Below, piece by piece: positions 24,940 through 34,081 of a DNA stretch of 64,000 nucleotides; positions within the stretch are counted from its first letter, which is position 1, and every line of letters starts with the position of its first letter. Location of the stretch: the NCBI RefSeq assembly GCF_023715145.1, contig NZ_JAMBNP010000008.1:206818-270817 (forward strand), in the 5' to 3' direction. A program made the translations under genes and the position numbers. The notes beneath the pieces are model-generated. The model saw only the letters and a program-made list of their open reading frames with translations. It had not been told where the DNA came from and did no database searches. The DNA comes from Paenibacillus glycanilyticus. GTDB taxonomy: Bacteria > Bacillota > Bacilli > Paenibacillales > Paenibacillaceae.

Positions 24940-26430
24940 TTAAGGCAGCATCGACGATCCCATCAAATATTTATCCACTTCGCGAGCAGCCTCGCGGCCT
25001 TCGTTGATTGCCCATACGACAAGGCTTTGTCCGCGGCGCATATCGCCTGCTGCGAATACTTTATCAACGTTTGTTTTGTATTTGCCATACGCCGCTTTTA
25101 CATTCGTGCGGCGGTCTTGCTCAAGACCAAACGAATCGATCAGCGTTTTCTCTGGACCTTCAAAGCCGACCGCGATAAATACAAGATCAGCAGGCCATAC
25201 TTTTTCCGTGCCCGGAATATCTTTGTAAATTCTGCGGCCCGTTTCTTCATCAACCGTACGCTCGATTTGTACAGTGTGAAGCTCTTTCAGGTTGCCATTG
25301 CCGTCGCCAACGAATTTCTTCGTCAGTACGGAGAATGCGCGAGGATCTTCACCGTAAAGGGCTTTCGCTTCCTCTTGTGCGTAATCAAGCGTGTATACGT
25401 TCGGGAACTGCGGCCATGGGTTGTTCACGATGTCGCGTTCGAGCGGAGCCTTCGCTACCGTACCGAATTGCGTAACCGATTTGCAACCATGACGCAATGC
25501 CGTTGCTACGCAGTCCGTACCCGTATCGCCGCCGCCGATAACGATAACGTCCTTATCTTTGGCCGAGATGTAGTTGCCGTCTTCCAGGTTCGAATCCAGG
25601 TAGCTCTTGATTGTTCCGTTCAAGTAATCCATAGCAAGGTGGATGCCGTTAAGTTCGCGGCCTTCCATGTCAACATCGCGTGCTTTTGTCGCACCGCCGC
25701 ACATGATAACGGCGTCGAATTCTTTCAAAAGCTCGTCTCTCGAGATATCTTTGCCGATCTCCGTATTCGTTACGAACTCAATGCCTTCTTCTCTCATCAG
25801 ATTGACACGGCGGTCTACAACATGCTTCTCAAGCTTCATTGTAGGAATGCCGTAAGTCAGAAGTCCGCCAAGACGGTCGGCACGCTCGTACACGGTTACT
25901 TTATGACCCGCTTTATTCAATTGAGCTGCTGCAGCAAGACCAGCCGGGCCGGAGCCTACTACCGCTACTTTTTTACCGGTGCGAACTTTAGGCGGTTGTG
26001 CGACAACCCATCCTTCTTCAAAGCCGCGCTCGATAATCGCATGTTCAATTGTCTTGATCGTTACCGGATCGCCGATCAGGCCTACCGTACAGGAGCCTTC
26101 ACAAGGAGCCGGACATACACGACCGGTAAACTCGGGGAAGTTATTCGTTTTGTGCAAGCGGTCAAGCGCTTCACGCCACAGTCCCCGATAAATCAGATTA
26201 TTCCATTCCGGAATCAAGTTGTTAACCGGGCAGCCGGATGCCGAACCTGCAAGTTCAATGCCTGTATGGCAATATGGAGTTCCGCAATCCATACAGCGAG
26301 CGCCTTGCGTACGCAGCTGTTCATCCGACAAATGCTTATGAAATTCATTCCAATCCTTGATCCGTTCGATAGGATCGCGATCGGCCGGCAATTCACGTTG
26401 ATACTGCATAAATCCTGTAGGTGTAGACAT
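24940..26430 (-). CDS. gltD: Glutamate synthase small subunit
   Basis: NADPH-dependent glutamate synthase beta chain of 496 residues. It passes electrons from NADPH through FAD and Fe-S clusters to the large subunit for glutamate synthesis. An N-terminal 4Fe-4S segment (CMDCGTPYCH, then CPVNNLIPEWN and CPAPCEGSC) is followed by the FAD motif VVGSGPAGLAAAAQL and the NADPH motif VIGGGDTGTDCV. I start at ATG 26430 with GGAGG 10 nt upstream. The large subunit gltA is not next to it, which is less common. A SigA-like promoter with an inverted repeat precedes it. Confidence 0.94.
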   Translation of the reverse strand: MSTPTGFMQYQRELPADRDPIERIKDWNEFHKHLSDEQLRTQGARCMDCGTPYCHTGIELAGSASGCPVNNLIPEWNNLIYRGLWREALDRLHKTNNFPEFTGRVCPAPCEGSCTVGLIGDPVTIKTIEHAIIERGFEEGWVVAQPPKVRTGKKVAVVGSGPAGLAAAAQLNKAGHKVTVYERADRLGGLLTYGIPTMKLEKHVVDRRVNLMREEGIEFVTNTEIGKDISRDELLKEFDAVIMCGGATKARDVDMEGRELNGIHLAMDYLNGTIKSYLDSNLEDGNYISAKDKDVIVIGGGDTGTDCVATALRHGCKSVTQFGTVAKAPLERDIVNNPWPQFPNVYTLDYAQEEAKALYGEDPRAFSVLTKKFVGDGNGNLKELHTVQIERTVDEETGRRIYKDIPGTEKVWPADLVFIAVGFEGPEKTLIDSFGLEQDRRTNVKAAYGKYKTNVDKVFAAGDMRRGQSLVVWAINEGREAAREVDKYLMGSSMLP

Positions 26431-26452
26431 GTGCGAATTTCCTCCATCCAAT

Positions 26453-26515
26453 ATTCCCGATAAGCCTATATCATTATTCTCCTAAAACTATATCGGGAAT
26501 CTTTAAATATTTCAA
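26453..26515 (-). promoter_or_regulatory. gltD promoter with a 10-bp inverted repeat
   Basis: TTGAAA (26510-26515), a 17-nt spacer and TATAGT (26487-26492). ATTCCCGATA and TATCGGGAAT (26491-26500 and 26453-26462) are a perfect 10-bp inverted repeat 28 bp apart. One arm touches the -10 and the other lies in the 5' leader, as an operator pair or a leader stem would. No GltC or TnrA box was recognised. Confidence 0.6.
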
Positions 26516-26650
26516 CAAAAAACTTCATTTATTACGCGAATATCGTATTAAAAAAGCCTATCATTCTTGTTTTCTGTCGTTAATGGATTATCCGCACAAT
26601 CTTTTGCACTAAATGACATAACGTTCGTTATTTGTTGAAGTTCCTTTATT

Positions 26651-27142
26651 TTATGCCTGCCGGCGCGCAAAGGTTTGGAAGATGAAGGAATAGGCGTTTT
26701 TCTCGTCGCTCTCCACCCGCTCCGCATCCACCCGTTCCCACTCCGCCTCGTTAAGCGAAGGAAAGAACGCATCTCCGCCGGCAATGTCGGTATCTACCTC
26801 GGTGAGCAGCAGTTTGTTCGCAAAAGGAAGGAACTGCTCATAGATATCCGCACCGCCTATGACCATCAGCTCGCCGTTTCCGTATCGTTCTATGGCTTCC
26901 TGAACGGAATGCACGATCTCACAGCCTTCTTTGACATAAGCGGAATTTCGGGTTATGACGACATTTGTCCTGTCCTTCAACGGCTTAGGCAGCGACTCGA
27001 ATGTCTTGCGCCCCATAACGACAACCTTGCCTGTCGTGTGACGAGTAAAATAGGCCATCTCCGCCGGAAGCCGCCACGGCAGCTTGTTCCCGATTCCGAT
27101 CGTACGGCTGCGGTCCATGGCTGCGATCATCGTAATCGTCAT
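26651..27142 (-). CDS. folA: Dihydrofolate reductase
   Basis: 163-residue DHFR that makes tetrahydrofolate from dihydrofolate with NADPH. Motifs seen are the N-terminal IAAMDRSRTIGIGNKLPWRLPAE (Trp and Pro of the active site, with Glu at the catalytic position), VVMGRKTFESLP and MVIGGADIYEQFLP. It follows thyA by 19 bp, and the pair recycles the dihydrofolate that thymidylate synthase releases. No clear terminator is visible behind it. Confidence 0.96.
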   Translation of the reverse strand: MTITMIAAMDRSRTIGIGNKLPWRLPAEMAYFTRHTTGKVVVMGRKTFESLPKPLKDRTNVVITRNSAYVKEGCEIVHSVQEAIERYGNGELMVIGGADIYEQFLPFANKLLLTEVDTDIAGGDAFFPSLNEAEWERVDAERVESDEKNAYSFIFQTFARRQA

Positions 27143-27161
27143 CGTGTCCGTCCCTGCTTTC

Positions 27162-28124
27162 TTATACGGCTACCGGAGCCTTAATAGTCGGATGAGGCTG
27201 ATAGTTCACAAGCTTAATATCCTCAACCTCCGCGTCGAAGATTGATTTCACATCCGGATTAATCGCAAGGACCGGCAGCTCGCGCATGTCCCTCTGCAAT
27301 TGAATATCGATTTGTTCCAGATGGTTCAAATAAATATGGGCATCGCCAAGCGTATGAATAAACTCGCCGACTTCGAGCCCGCATTCCTGAGCGATCAGAT
27401 GCGTGAGCAGAGCATAGCTTGCGATATTAAACGGAATACCGAGGAAGATATCGCCGCTCCGCTGATACAGCTGACAGCTCAGCTTACCGTTAATGACATA
27501 AAACTGGAACATGGTATGGCAAGGAGGCAAAGCCATCGACGGTACATCCTCCGGGTTCCACGCCGATACGATTAAGCGCCGGGAATCCGGATTTTTCTTA
27601 ATGGTATCAATAATGCCCTTAAGCTGATCGATCGTCTCCCCTTGCGTGGTGCGCCATTCCCGCCATTGCTTGCCGTATACGTTGCCGAGCTCGCCGTATT
27701 GGGCGGCAAATGCATCATCGGTCAGCACCAGCCGCGTGAACTTATCCATCTGTTCTTGGTATAAGGCATTAAATGCTTCGTCCGTCTGCGACCGAAGGCC
27801 AAAATTGGTCATGTCCGGACCGTTATAGTCCGGGCTCTCCACCCATCTTTTAAATGCCCATTCATCCCAAATATGATTATTATTCTGCAGCAAATAACGG
27901 ATGTTCGAATCGCCTTTAATAAACCACAGCAATTCGCTGACGATCAGCTTGAAAGGCACTCTCTTTGTCGTCAGAATCGGAAAGCCTTTGGTCAGATCAA
28001 ACCGCATCTGATAACCAAAGGTCGAGATCGTTCCGGTGCCCGTCCGATCCTCTTTCTTCACACCGCTCTCAAGCACATGGCGCAGCAATTGCAAATACTC
28101 GACTTCCGTCGTTTGTACAGTCAC
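27162..28124 (-). CDS. thyA: Thymidylate synthase
   Basis: 320 residues, the long ThyA form with an extra segment near 110-145 as in Lactobacillus casei TS (316 residues). The catalytic Cys202 is in ALPPCHTMFQFYV, and SRRLIVSAWNPED supplies the phosphate-binding arginine. It methylates dUMP to dTMP using methylene-tetrahydrofolate. The start is GTG with AAGGAG 10 nt upstream. It is first in the thyA-folA operon. Confidence 0.96.
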   Translation of the reverse strand: MTVQTTEVEYLQLLRHVLESGVKKEDRTGTGTISTFGYQMRFDLTKGFPILTTKRVPFKLIVSELLWFIKGDSNIRYLLQNNNHIWDEWAFKRWVESPDYNGPDMTNFGLRSQTDEAFNALYQEQMDKFTRLVLTDDAFAAQYGELGNVYGKQWREWRTTQGETIDQLKGIIDTIKKNPDSRRLIVSAWNPEDVPSMALPPCHTMFQFYVINGKLSCQLYQRSGDIFLGIPFNIASYALLTHLIAQECGLEVGEFIHTLGDAHIYLNHLEQIDIQLQRDMRELPVLAINPDVKSIFDAEVEDIKLVNYQPHPTIKAPVAV

Positions 28125-28280
28125 TTTTTTTCAGCTCCTTGATCAATGACAACTGCGCACCTCTCCCGGCACACGTCGCCGATTGGCAATAATCCTTACC
28201 TTGAACCGCGGTCGTCCCTCTTCGACATACATCGACAGAAGTTTTGACACTATTTTAACATTTAAATTGCAGGTTTGTCT

Positions 28281-28766
28281 TCACGTTTTCGCCGCGTGCT
28301 GTCTTTCCCGCTTTCTCTTCATCCGTAGTTCATAACGTTCCGGAGCCGTTGCATACATATGGATTTCTTCGTTTGTCTCCGGGTATACCTTCGGCACCTT
28401 CGTTGGCCGGCCTTGATCGTTTAAGGCCACGAAGGTGAAAAAGGCCGTCACCGTTGTCGTGCGCTGAGCCGTATACAGATTCTCGGATTGAACGGTGACA
28501 CAGACTTCCATCGAGCTGTCATGCGTCCAGGTAACGTAAGCTTCTACCTCAATCACTTCCCCGACCTTGATCGGAGCTACGAAATCGAGGCTGTCCGTAG
28601 ACGCTGTTACCACCTGCATCCGGGCATGCCGCATCGCCGCTATAGCAGCCGCCTTGTCCATATACTCCATGACCTTGCCGCCAAACATCGTCTCGTGATG
28701 ATTCGTATCCAGCGGAAAAATGATCTGCGTCATTACCGTTCTGGATGCACTAGCCGGCTTCTCCAT
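28281..28766 (-). CDS. Acyl-CoA thioesterase, YkhA-like
   Basis: 161-residue hot-dog fold thioesterase of the BACH/YkhA group. The signature is IIFPLDTNHHETMFGGKVMEYMDKAAAIAA near 12-42, with the catalytic Asn/Asp region and helix, then DSLDFVAPIKVGEVIEVEA. It hydrolyses acyl-CoA thioesters, preferred chain length unknown. Start has AAGGAG 8 nt upstream. It is a single gene between thyA and the pdh operon. The basic tail (MKRKRERQHAAKT) is unstructured-looking. Confidence 0.9.
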   Translation of the reverse strand: MEKPASASRTVMTQIIFPLDTNHHETMFGGKVMEYMDKAAAIAAMRHARMQVVTASTDSLDFVAPIKVGEVIEVEAYVTWTHDSSMEVCVTVQSENLYTAQRTTTVTAFFTFVALNDQGRPTKVPKVYPETNEEIHMYATAPERYELRMKRKRERQHAAKT

Positions 28767-28804
28767 AAGCTTCGCTCCTTATGCTATGTACGGTTATAAT
28801 ATGC

Positions 28805-28847
28805 AAAAAGAGGCCCGCATGCAGTTCAAGCTGCGGGACCTCTTTCA
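28805..28847 (-). terminator. Terminator of the pdh operon
   Basis: AAAGAGG plus CCCGCA pair with TGCGGG plus CCTCTTT around a 12-nt loop. In the minus-strand RNA it ends with UUUUU, 28 bp after the pdhD stop. Confidence 0.85.
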
Positions 28848-28874
28848 CTAAATCTCAAATAACAAGATCATTTA

Positions 28875-30290
28875 TTATTTAGCAACAGTGTGGATTGGAT
28901 GTCCAAGCGCTACTTCAGCAGCATCAAGAACGATCTCGCCCAGCGTTGGATGCGCATGGATCGTCAGAGCGATATCTTCGAGGGTAGCGCCCATCTCGAT
29001 TGCCAGAGCAAGCTCAGCAATCATGTTGGATGCTTCAACACCGATGATTTGTGCGCCCAGAACAAGACCAGTGTCAGCATCGGAAACGAGTTTCACGAAG
29101 CCTTCATTGGCGTTAAGCGACATTGCACGGCCGTTGATGGCAAACGGGAATTTGCCCACTTTTGTTTTGTAGCCTTTGTCTTTTGCTTCTTTCTCGGAAA
29201 GACCAACTGCTGCGCATTCCGGATCGGAGAAGCATACTGCAGGCACGCATTTGTAATCGATAACGCTTGGCTGACCGGAGATTGCTTCTGCGGCAATACG
29301 GCCTTCGTACATCGCTTTGTGCGCAAGAGCAGGACCAGCGATGATATCGCCGATTGCATAGATATGCGGGTTGCTAGTGCGGCATTGCGCGTCAACTTCA
29401 ACCAGACCGCGCTCGCCGACTTTAACGCCAGCCAGTTCAAGACCAAGGTCTCCGTCTGTGTTAGGACGACGGCCAACCGTTACAAGCAGGTAATCCGCAG
29501 TAACTTTCTCTTCTTTGTCGCCAACTTTGTATGTGAGCGTAACGTCTTTATCGGTTTGCTCAGCGCCTTGAGCCATTGCGCCGGTAACGATATCCACGTT
29601 TGTGCCTTTCAGTTTCTTGGCAACGATCGAACCCATATCTTTATCGAAGCCTGGCAGAATAGCGTCGCCGCCTTCGATGATGGTTACTTTTGTTCCGAAC
29701 TTGGAATACATTTGGCCAAGCTCGATGCCGATGTAGCCGCCGCCGATAACGATGATGCTTTTCGGAATTTCAGGCAGCGACAACGCGCCAGTCGACGACA
29801 CGATACGGCCGCTGAACGGGAATGCTTTCAGCTCGATCGGACGGGAACCTGTAGCGATGATGCAGTTTTTGAAACGGTAGCGCGGTGCTTCTTGATCGTT
29901 GAAGACGCGTGCTTCATTCTCGTTAATGAACATAACTTCGCCGTTAAAGTATTGCACTTTGTTCGCTTTAAGAAGCGATGCAACGCCGCCGGTCAGTTTT
30001 TTAACGATGCCGTTTTTGAACTCTTGTACTTTGTTCCATTCAACCTTTACGTCGCCGGCTGTAATGCCGAAAGTCGATGCATGGCTGATGGATTCGTATT
30101 GATGCGATGCCGAGATCAGGGCTTTCGAAGGAATACAGCCAACGTTCAAGCAAACGCCGCCTACATTTTCCTTCTCAACAACCAGAACGTTTTGTCCAAG
30201 TTGTGCTGCGCGGATTGCCGCAACATAACCGCCAGGACCTGCACCGATGACTAAAGTATCAATATCTAAAGACGGATCTCCTACTACCAT
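28875..30290 (-). CDS. pdhD: Dihydrolipoyl dehydrogenase (E3)
   Basis: 471-residue flavoprotein that reoxidises dihydrolipoyl groups of pyruvate dehydrogenase with NAD+. FAD motif VIGAGPGGYVAAIRAAQ, redox-active Cys47 and Cys52 in GGVCLNVGCIPSK, NAD motif VIGGGYIGIELGQ and the C-terminal HAHPTLGE catalytic pair are all present. The ribosome site GGAGGTG overlaps the end of pdhC. It is the last gene of the operon and may also serve other 2-oxoacid dehydrogenases. A 454-codon antisense frame here is a codon-bias shadow. Confidence 0.97.
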   Translation of the reverse strand: MVVGDPSLDIDTLVIGAGPGGYVAAIRAAQLGQNVLVVEKENVGGVCLNVGCIPSKALISASHQYESISHASTFGITAGDVKVEWNKVQEFKNGIVKKLTGGVASLLKANKVQYFNGEVMFINENEARVFNDQEAPRYRFKNCIIATGSRPIELKAFPFSGRIVSSTGALSLPEIPKSIIVIGGGYIGIELGQMYSKFGTKVTIIEGGDAILPGFDKDMGSIVAKKLKGTNVDIVTGAMAQGAEQTDKDVTLTYKVGDKEEKVTADYLLVTVGRRPNTDGDLGLELAGVKVGERGLVEVDAQCRTSNPHIYAIGDIIAGPALAHKAMYEGRIAAEAISGQPSVIDYKCVPAVCFSDPECAAVGLSEKEAKDKGYKTKVGKFPFAINGRAMSLNANEGFVKLVSDADTGLVLGAQIIGVEASNMIAELALAIEMGATLEDIALTIHAHPTLGEIVLDAAEVALGHPIHTVAK

Positions 30291-30295
30291 TGTAG

Positions 30296-31603
30296 TTACA
30301 CCTCCATGATGAATAATTCTGGTTGACCCAGAAGTTGTTTAATGTAGTTCATAAAGTTTTGAGCGGTCGCGCCGTCGATGAGACGGTGGTCGAAGCTCAG
30401 CGACAGTGCCATTACAGGTGCTGCCACGATTTCGCCATTGCGAACAACCGGTTTCTCAGAGATACGGCCAGTACCCAGGATCGCAACTTCAGGGAAGTTG
30501 ATTACCGGAGTGAAGAACATACCGCCAGCGGAACCGATGTTCGAGATTGAAATTGTGCTGCCTTTAAGCTCGGCGGCAGTAAGTTTGCCTTCACGGCCTT
30601 TAGCAGCCAGGTCACGGATTTTGTCAGCAACCATGAAAATATTTTTACGGTCAGCGTCTTCGACAACAGGAACGATCAGGCCGTTGTCTGTATCTGTCGC
30701 GATACCGATGTTGTAGTACTTTTTGTAGACGATCTCTTGGCTGGCTTCATCCAGAGTAGAGTTCATAATCGGGAATTGACGGCAAGCTGCAACGAGTGCC
30801 TTCACGATGAATGGAAGGTAAGTCAGCTTGGAGCCTTTTTTCTCTGCGTATGGTTTGTATTTCGCACGTAGAGCAACCAGTTCAGTAACGTCCACTTCGT
30901 CCATGATTGTAACGTGAGGCGCTGTGTATACCGATTTAACCATGGCGTTAGCGATTGCTTTACGGATGCCCTTGAACGGCACGCGCTCTTCCGGACGGTA
31001 TGCGTCAGTTGCCGCTGCTGCCGGTTTCGCTGCTGGCGCTTCTGCTGCTGCAGGCGCTGCCGCTTCCGTTGCTGGCGCTTCTGCTGCCGCTGGTGCTGCT
31101 CCGCCGCCGTTTGTTACATCTTCGCGAGTAATGCGGCCGTTTTTGCCTGTGCCGGAAACCGTCGTCAAGTCAACGCCTTGCTCACGGGCAAATTTACGAA
31201 CGCTAGGAGTAGCCAAAACCAGGCCGCCCGTTGCTTTTGGAGCTTCTGCCGGTGCAGCAGGTGCTGCCGCTGGAGCCGCTGCAGGTGCAGCCGGCGCTGC
31301 TGGAGCAGGAGCTGCCGCCGCCGGAGCTTCGGCTGCCGGAGTATCTTGCTCAGGAATTTCGCCTTCCGCGTCAATGATCGCCACAACTTCGCCAACATGG
31401 CATACTTGACCGTCTTTCATGCGAACTTCAGTAACCGTACCGTTTACTGGACAAGGAACTTCAACAACTGCCTTATCGTTCTGTACTTCCATGATGATAT
31501 CGTCATCCGTTACTTTGTCGCCAACTTTAATGTGCACTTTTACGATTTCGCCTTCGTGCAAGCCTTCGCCAAGCTCCGGAAATTTGTATTCAAATTTCGC
31601 CAC
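30296..31603 (-). CDS. pdhC: Pyruvate dehydrogenase E2 (dihydrolipoyl acetyltransferase)
   Basis: 435 residues. One lipoyl domain carries Lys44 in EVQNDKAVVEVP. An Ala/Pro-rich linker (about 80-125) leads to the E1/E3-binding domain (VLATPSVRKFAREQGVD), then a second Ala/Pro linker and the catalytic core ending in SLSFDHRLIDGA with the active-site His near 406. It forms the complex core and hands acetyl groups to CoA. GTG start with GGAGG 8 nt upstream. The 5' side of its ribosome site touches the tandem hairpin repeats, which separate it from pdhB by 274 bp. Confidence 0.97.
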   Translation of the reverse strand: MAKFEYKFPELGEGLHEGEIVKVHIKVGDKVTDDDIIMEVQNDKAVVEVPCPVNGTVTEVRMKDGQVCHVGEVVAIIDAEGEIPEQDTPAAEAPAAAAPAPAAPAAPAAAPAAAPAAPAEAPKATGGLVLATPSVRKFAREQGVDLTTVSGTGKNGRITREDVTNGGGAAPAAAEAPATEAAAPAAAEAPAAKPAAAATDAYRPEERVPFKGIRKAIANAMVKSVYTAPHVTIMDEVDVTELVALRAKYKPYAEKKGSKLTYLPFIVKALVAACRQFPIMNSTLDEASQEIVYKKYYNIGIATDTDNGLIVPVVEDADRKNIFMVADKIRDLAAKGREGKLTAAELKGSTISISNIGSAGGMFFTPVINFPEVAILGTGRISEKPVVRNGEIVAAPVMALSLSFDHRLIDGATAQNFMNYIKQLLGQPELFIMEV

Positions 31604-31619
31604 TGTAGTATCCTCCTTA

Positions 31620-31772
31620 AAAGAATTAGCGCTTACTTTGCGGTAATTCTTACCTCGTAAGCTTATGCTTAAAGAATTAGCGCTTACTTTGCGGTAATTC
31701 TTGCCTCGTAAGCTTATGCTTAAAGAATTAGCGCTTACTTTGCGGTAATTCTTATCTCGTAAGCATAAGCAT
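31620..31772. repeat. Three tandem 51-bp repeats between pdhB and pdhC
   Basis: Copies at 31620-31670, 31671-31721 and 31722-31772. The first two differ by one base (cttAcc or cttGcc); the third diverges only at its end. Each copy folds into a 12-bp stem with one C-C mismatch (AAGAAUUACCGC with GCGCUAAUUCUU, loop AAAGUAA) plus a small TAAGC/GCTTA stem. An inverted partial fourth copy (AAGAATTACCGCA) lies at about 31779-31791. Nothing codes for protein here. In the pdh mRNA the array ends right at the pdhC ribosome site. Confidence 0.92.
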
Positions 31773-31822
31773 GTGCTTAAGAATTACCGCATTCTTTGCG
31801 TAGTACCGCCCAAATGACGGCT

Positions 31823-31844
31823 TTGCCCGCTATTAAGCGGGCAA
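31823..31844. repeat. 8-bp hairpin after pdhB
   Basis: TTGCCCGC and GCGGGCAA pair perfectly around TATTAA, 33 bp after the pdhB stop. On the minus-strand mRNA no U tract follows it, so a processing or stability stem is more likely than a terminator. Confidence 0.6.
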
Positions 31845-31877
31845 TTTATTTCTACCATCTACGTGGATGAAATACTT

Positions 31878-32855
31878 TTAGAAGTTCAAAACTTTGTTAA
31901 CCGCATCAACGATACGAGCTGGTGTCGGCAGCCAAGTATCTTCGATTTGCGCGAACGGATATACCGTATCCGGACCAGCAACGCGAAGGACTGGTGCTTC
32001 CAGGTGGAGAATCGCTTTTTCGTTGATTTGAGCAATAACTTCAGCAGCTACACCGGAAGTTTTTTGCGCTTCTTGAACAACGATTGCGCGGTTTGTTTTC
32101 TTGATTGAAGCAACGATCGTGTCGATATCGAGCGGCACCAGGGAGCGCAGATCGATAACTTCGGCTTTAATGCCGTTTTTCTCAAGCTCGTCCGCTGCTT
32201 TCACAGCTGTGTGAACCATCATGCCGTAAGCAATGATCGTTACGTCCGAACCTTCGCGAACAACATTAGCTTTGCCAATCTCTACGGTGTACTCGCCTTC
32301 CGGCACATCTGCGCGGAATGCACGGTACAAGTTCAGATGCTCCATGAAGAATACCGGATCGTTATCGCGGATTGCGGAAATCATCAAACCTTTTGCATCA
32401 TAAGGATTGGATGGAATAACAACTTTAATACCTGGCGTTTGAATGGCAAGACCTTCCAGGGAGTCCGTGTGAAGCTCTGCAGCCTTAACGCCGCCGCCAA
32501 ATGGCGTACGGAATACGATTGGCGAGTTGTAACGGCCGCCGGAACGGTAACGCATACGCGCCGCTTGGATGAACATTTGGTCCATTGCTTCAAAGATGAA
32601 GCCAACGAACTGAATTTCGGCGATTGGACGGAAGCCTTGAATACCCATACCAACAGCCAGACCGCCGATTGCGGACTCGGCAAGAGGCGTATCGAATACG
32701 CGCTCCTCGCCGAATTCTTCTTGCAAACCTTCTGTTACGCGGAATACACCGCCAACTTTACCAACGTCCTCACCGAAGATAAGTACGTTCTCATCACGTT
32801 TAAGCTCCACACGCATAGCGTCGCGGATTGCTTCCAACATATTCATTTGAGCCAT
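31878..32855 (-). CDS. pdhB: Pyruvate dehydrogenase E1 beta
   Basis: 325 residues, the standard length. With PdhA it forms the thiamine-diphosphate E1 heterotetramer that decarboxylates pyruvate. Conserved segments are LIFGEDVGKVGGVFRVTEGL, the catalytic-Glu region ESAIGGLAVGMGIQGFRPI, and TPFGGGVKAAELHTDS. I start at ATG 32855, GGAGG 11 nt upstream; a start seven codons earlier would include the ribosome site. The gap to pdhA is 58 bp. Confidence 0.97.
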   Translation of the reverse strand: MAQMNMLEAIRDAMRVELKRDENVLIFGEDVGKVGGVFRVTEGLQEEFGEERVFDTPLAESAIGGLAVGMGIQGFRPIAEIQFVGFIFEAMDQMFIQAARMRYRSGGRYNSPIVFRTPFGGGVKAAELHTDSLEGLAIQTPGIKVVIPSNPYDAKGLMISAIRDNDPVFFMEHLNLYRAFRADVPEGEYTVEIGKANVVREGSDVTIIAYGMMVHTAVKAADELEKNGIKAEVIDLRSLVPLDIDTIVASIKKTNRAIVVQEAQKTSGVAAEVIAQINEKAILHLEAPVLRVAGPDTVYPFAQIEDTWLPTPARIVDAVNKVLNF

Positions 32856-32913
32856 GATCGTCAGATCCTCCTTCATTTTTGCTCGTGCAAAATCCCATCG
32901 TCAGGCAAGGGTT

Positions 32914-33993
32914 TTATTGAAAATCAGCCTTTTGCTCTTCCAGGTGCTGAGGCGTTGTTTCGAACATGGAATCAATCAAGCCGCCAACCGTCATTTTCTC
33001 AGTTGCCTCCGCTTTCTTGATGTTCTCGTTAACAGCCGCTTTCGCTTCCTCTTTCACACGGTTCGTATCTTCTTCCGTCCAGAGGCCTTTCTTCTCCAGG
33101 AACTTGCCGAAACGAATAAGAGGATCTTTAAGGCCCCATTCCGCTTCTTCATCTTTCGTACGGTATTTCGTCGCGTCGTCAGACAACGAGTGCGGACGGA
33201 AACGGTAAGTCAACATCTCGATCAGCGTTGCGCCTTCACCGTTGCGGCCGCGTTCAGCAGCTTCGGATACCGCTTTGATAACGGCAAGAACGTCCATGCC
33301 GTCAATTTGAATGCCTTTAATGCCGGCAGCAACCGATTTATGAGCAACCGACAGAGCAGCCGTTTGCTTCTCGTAAGGAGTCGTGATGGCATAACGGTTG
33401 TTTTGCACAACATAAATAACTGGAAGCTTGAATGCGCCAGCGAAGTTCATAGATTCGTAGAAATCGCCTTCGGAGGAACCGCCGTCACCCGTATAAGTGA
33501 TAGCAACGCGTTTCTCGCCGCGTTTCTTGAATGCCATTGCAACGCCAGCCGCGTGAAGCACTTGTGCGCCGATAATGATTTGCGGCATAAGCACATGCAC
33601 GTCAGCAGGAATTTGGCCGCCATGTTGATGGCCGCGGGAATACAGGAAAGCTTGGTACAGAGGCAGACCATGCCATACAAGTTGCGGCATATCGCGATAG
33701 CCAGGGCAAATGAAATCATCTTTATTAAGCGCGTATTCGCTGCCTACCATCGAAGCTTCTTGTCCGGATACCGGAGCGTAGAAGCCAAGGCGGCCTTGAC
33801 GGCCAAGGTTTACAGCGCGCTCATCCCAAGTACGGGTGAATACCATACGGTACATTAATTCTTTCAATTGGTCGTCAGTCAGGTCCGGCATATATTCCGG
33901 GTTAACCACGTCGCCGTCGAGCGACAACACGGATAATGGTTTTACAGGTTCCGTTTGAACTTCATATGGCAGTTTGTTAAGCACTTTGCTCAT
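32914..33993 (-). CDS. pdhA: Pyruvate dehydrogenase E1 alpha
   Basis: 359 residues. The thiamine-diphosphate motif runs from YTGDGGSSEGDFYESMN to VVQNNRYAI, and the phosphorylation-loop region TYRFRPHSLSDD is conserved. First gene of pdhABCD, behind a strong SigA-type promoter and GAGGTGA ribosome site. The complex converts pyruvate to acetyl-CoA, feeding the citrate cycle and fatty acid synthesis. Confidence 0.97.
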   Translation of the reverse strand: MSKVLNKLPYEVQTEPVKPLSVLSLDGDVVNPEYMPDLTDDQLKELMYRMVFTRTWDERAVNLGRQGRLGFYAPVSGQEASMVGSEYALNKDDFICPGYRDMPQLVWHGLPLYQAFLYSRGHQHGGQIPADVHVLMPQIIIGAQVLHAAGVAMAFKKRGEKRVAITYTGDGGSSEGDFYESMNFAGAFKLPVIYVVQNNRYAITTPYEKQTAALSVAHKSVAAGIKGIQIDGMDVLAVIKAVSEAAERGRNGEGATLIEMLTYRFRPHSLSDDATKYRTKDEEAEWGLKDPLIRFGKFLEKKGLWTEEDTNRVKEEAKAAVNENIKKAEATEKMTVGGLIDSMFETTPQHLEEQKADFQ

Positions 33994-34051
33994 TTTGAAC
34001 GCTCACCTCGATCATTAATATTTGAAAATCGGAGCTCTCTGTTATAGAATC

Positions 34052-34081
34052 ATAATACACCTGTTTACCGAATATGGTCAA
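34052..34081 (-). promoter_or_regulatory. Promoter of pdhABCD
   Basis: TTGACC, an 18-nt spacer and TATTAT on the minus strand, about 60 bp before pdhA. A poly-A/poly-T hairpin (AAAAAAC/GTTTTTT) lies just upstream near 34089-34110. Confidence 0.65.

Noticed and set aside
25027..26463. 478-codon plus-strand frame opposite gltD
   Set aside because: No ribosome site, Cys/Arg/Phe-rich composition typical of an antisense shadow, and the minus-strand frame encodes an intact GltD.
28890..30254. 454-codon plus-strand frame opposite pdhD
   Set aside because: Same kind of shadow; pdhD on the other strand has every E3 motif.
31620..31800. CRISPR-like array
   Set aside because: The units are directly adjacent with no variable spacers, and each unit is itself a hairpin; no cas genes are nearby.
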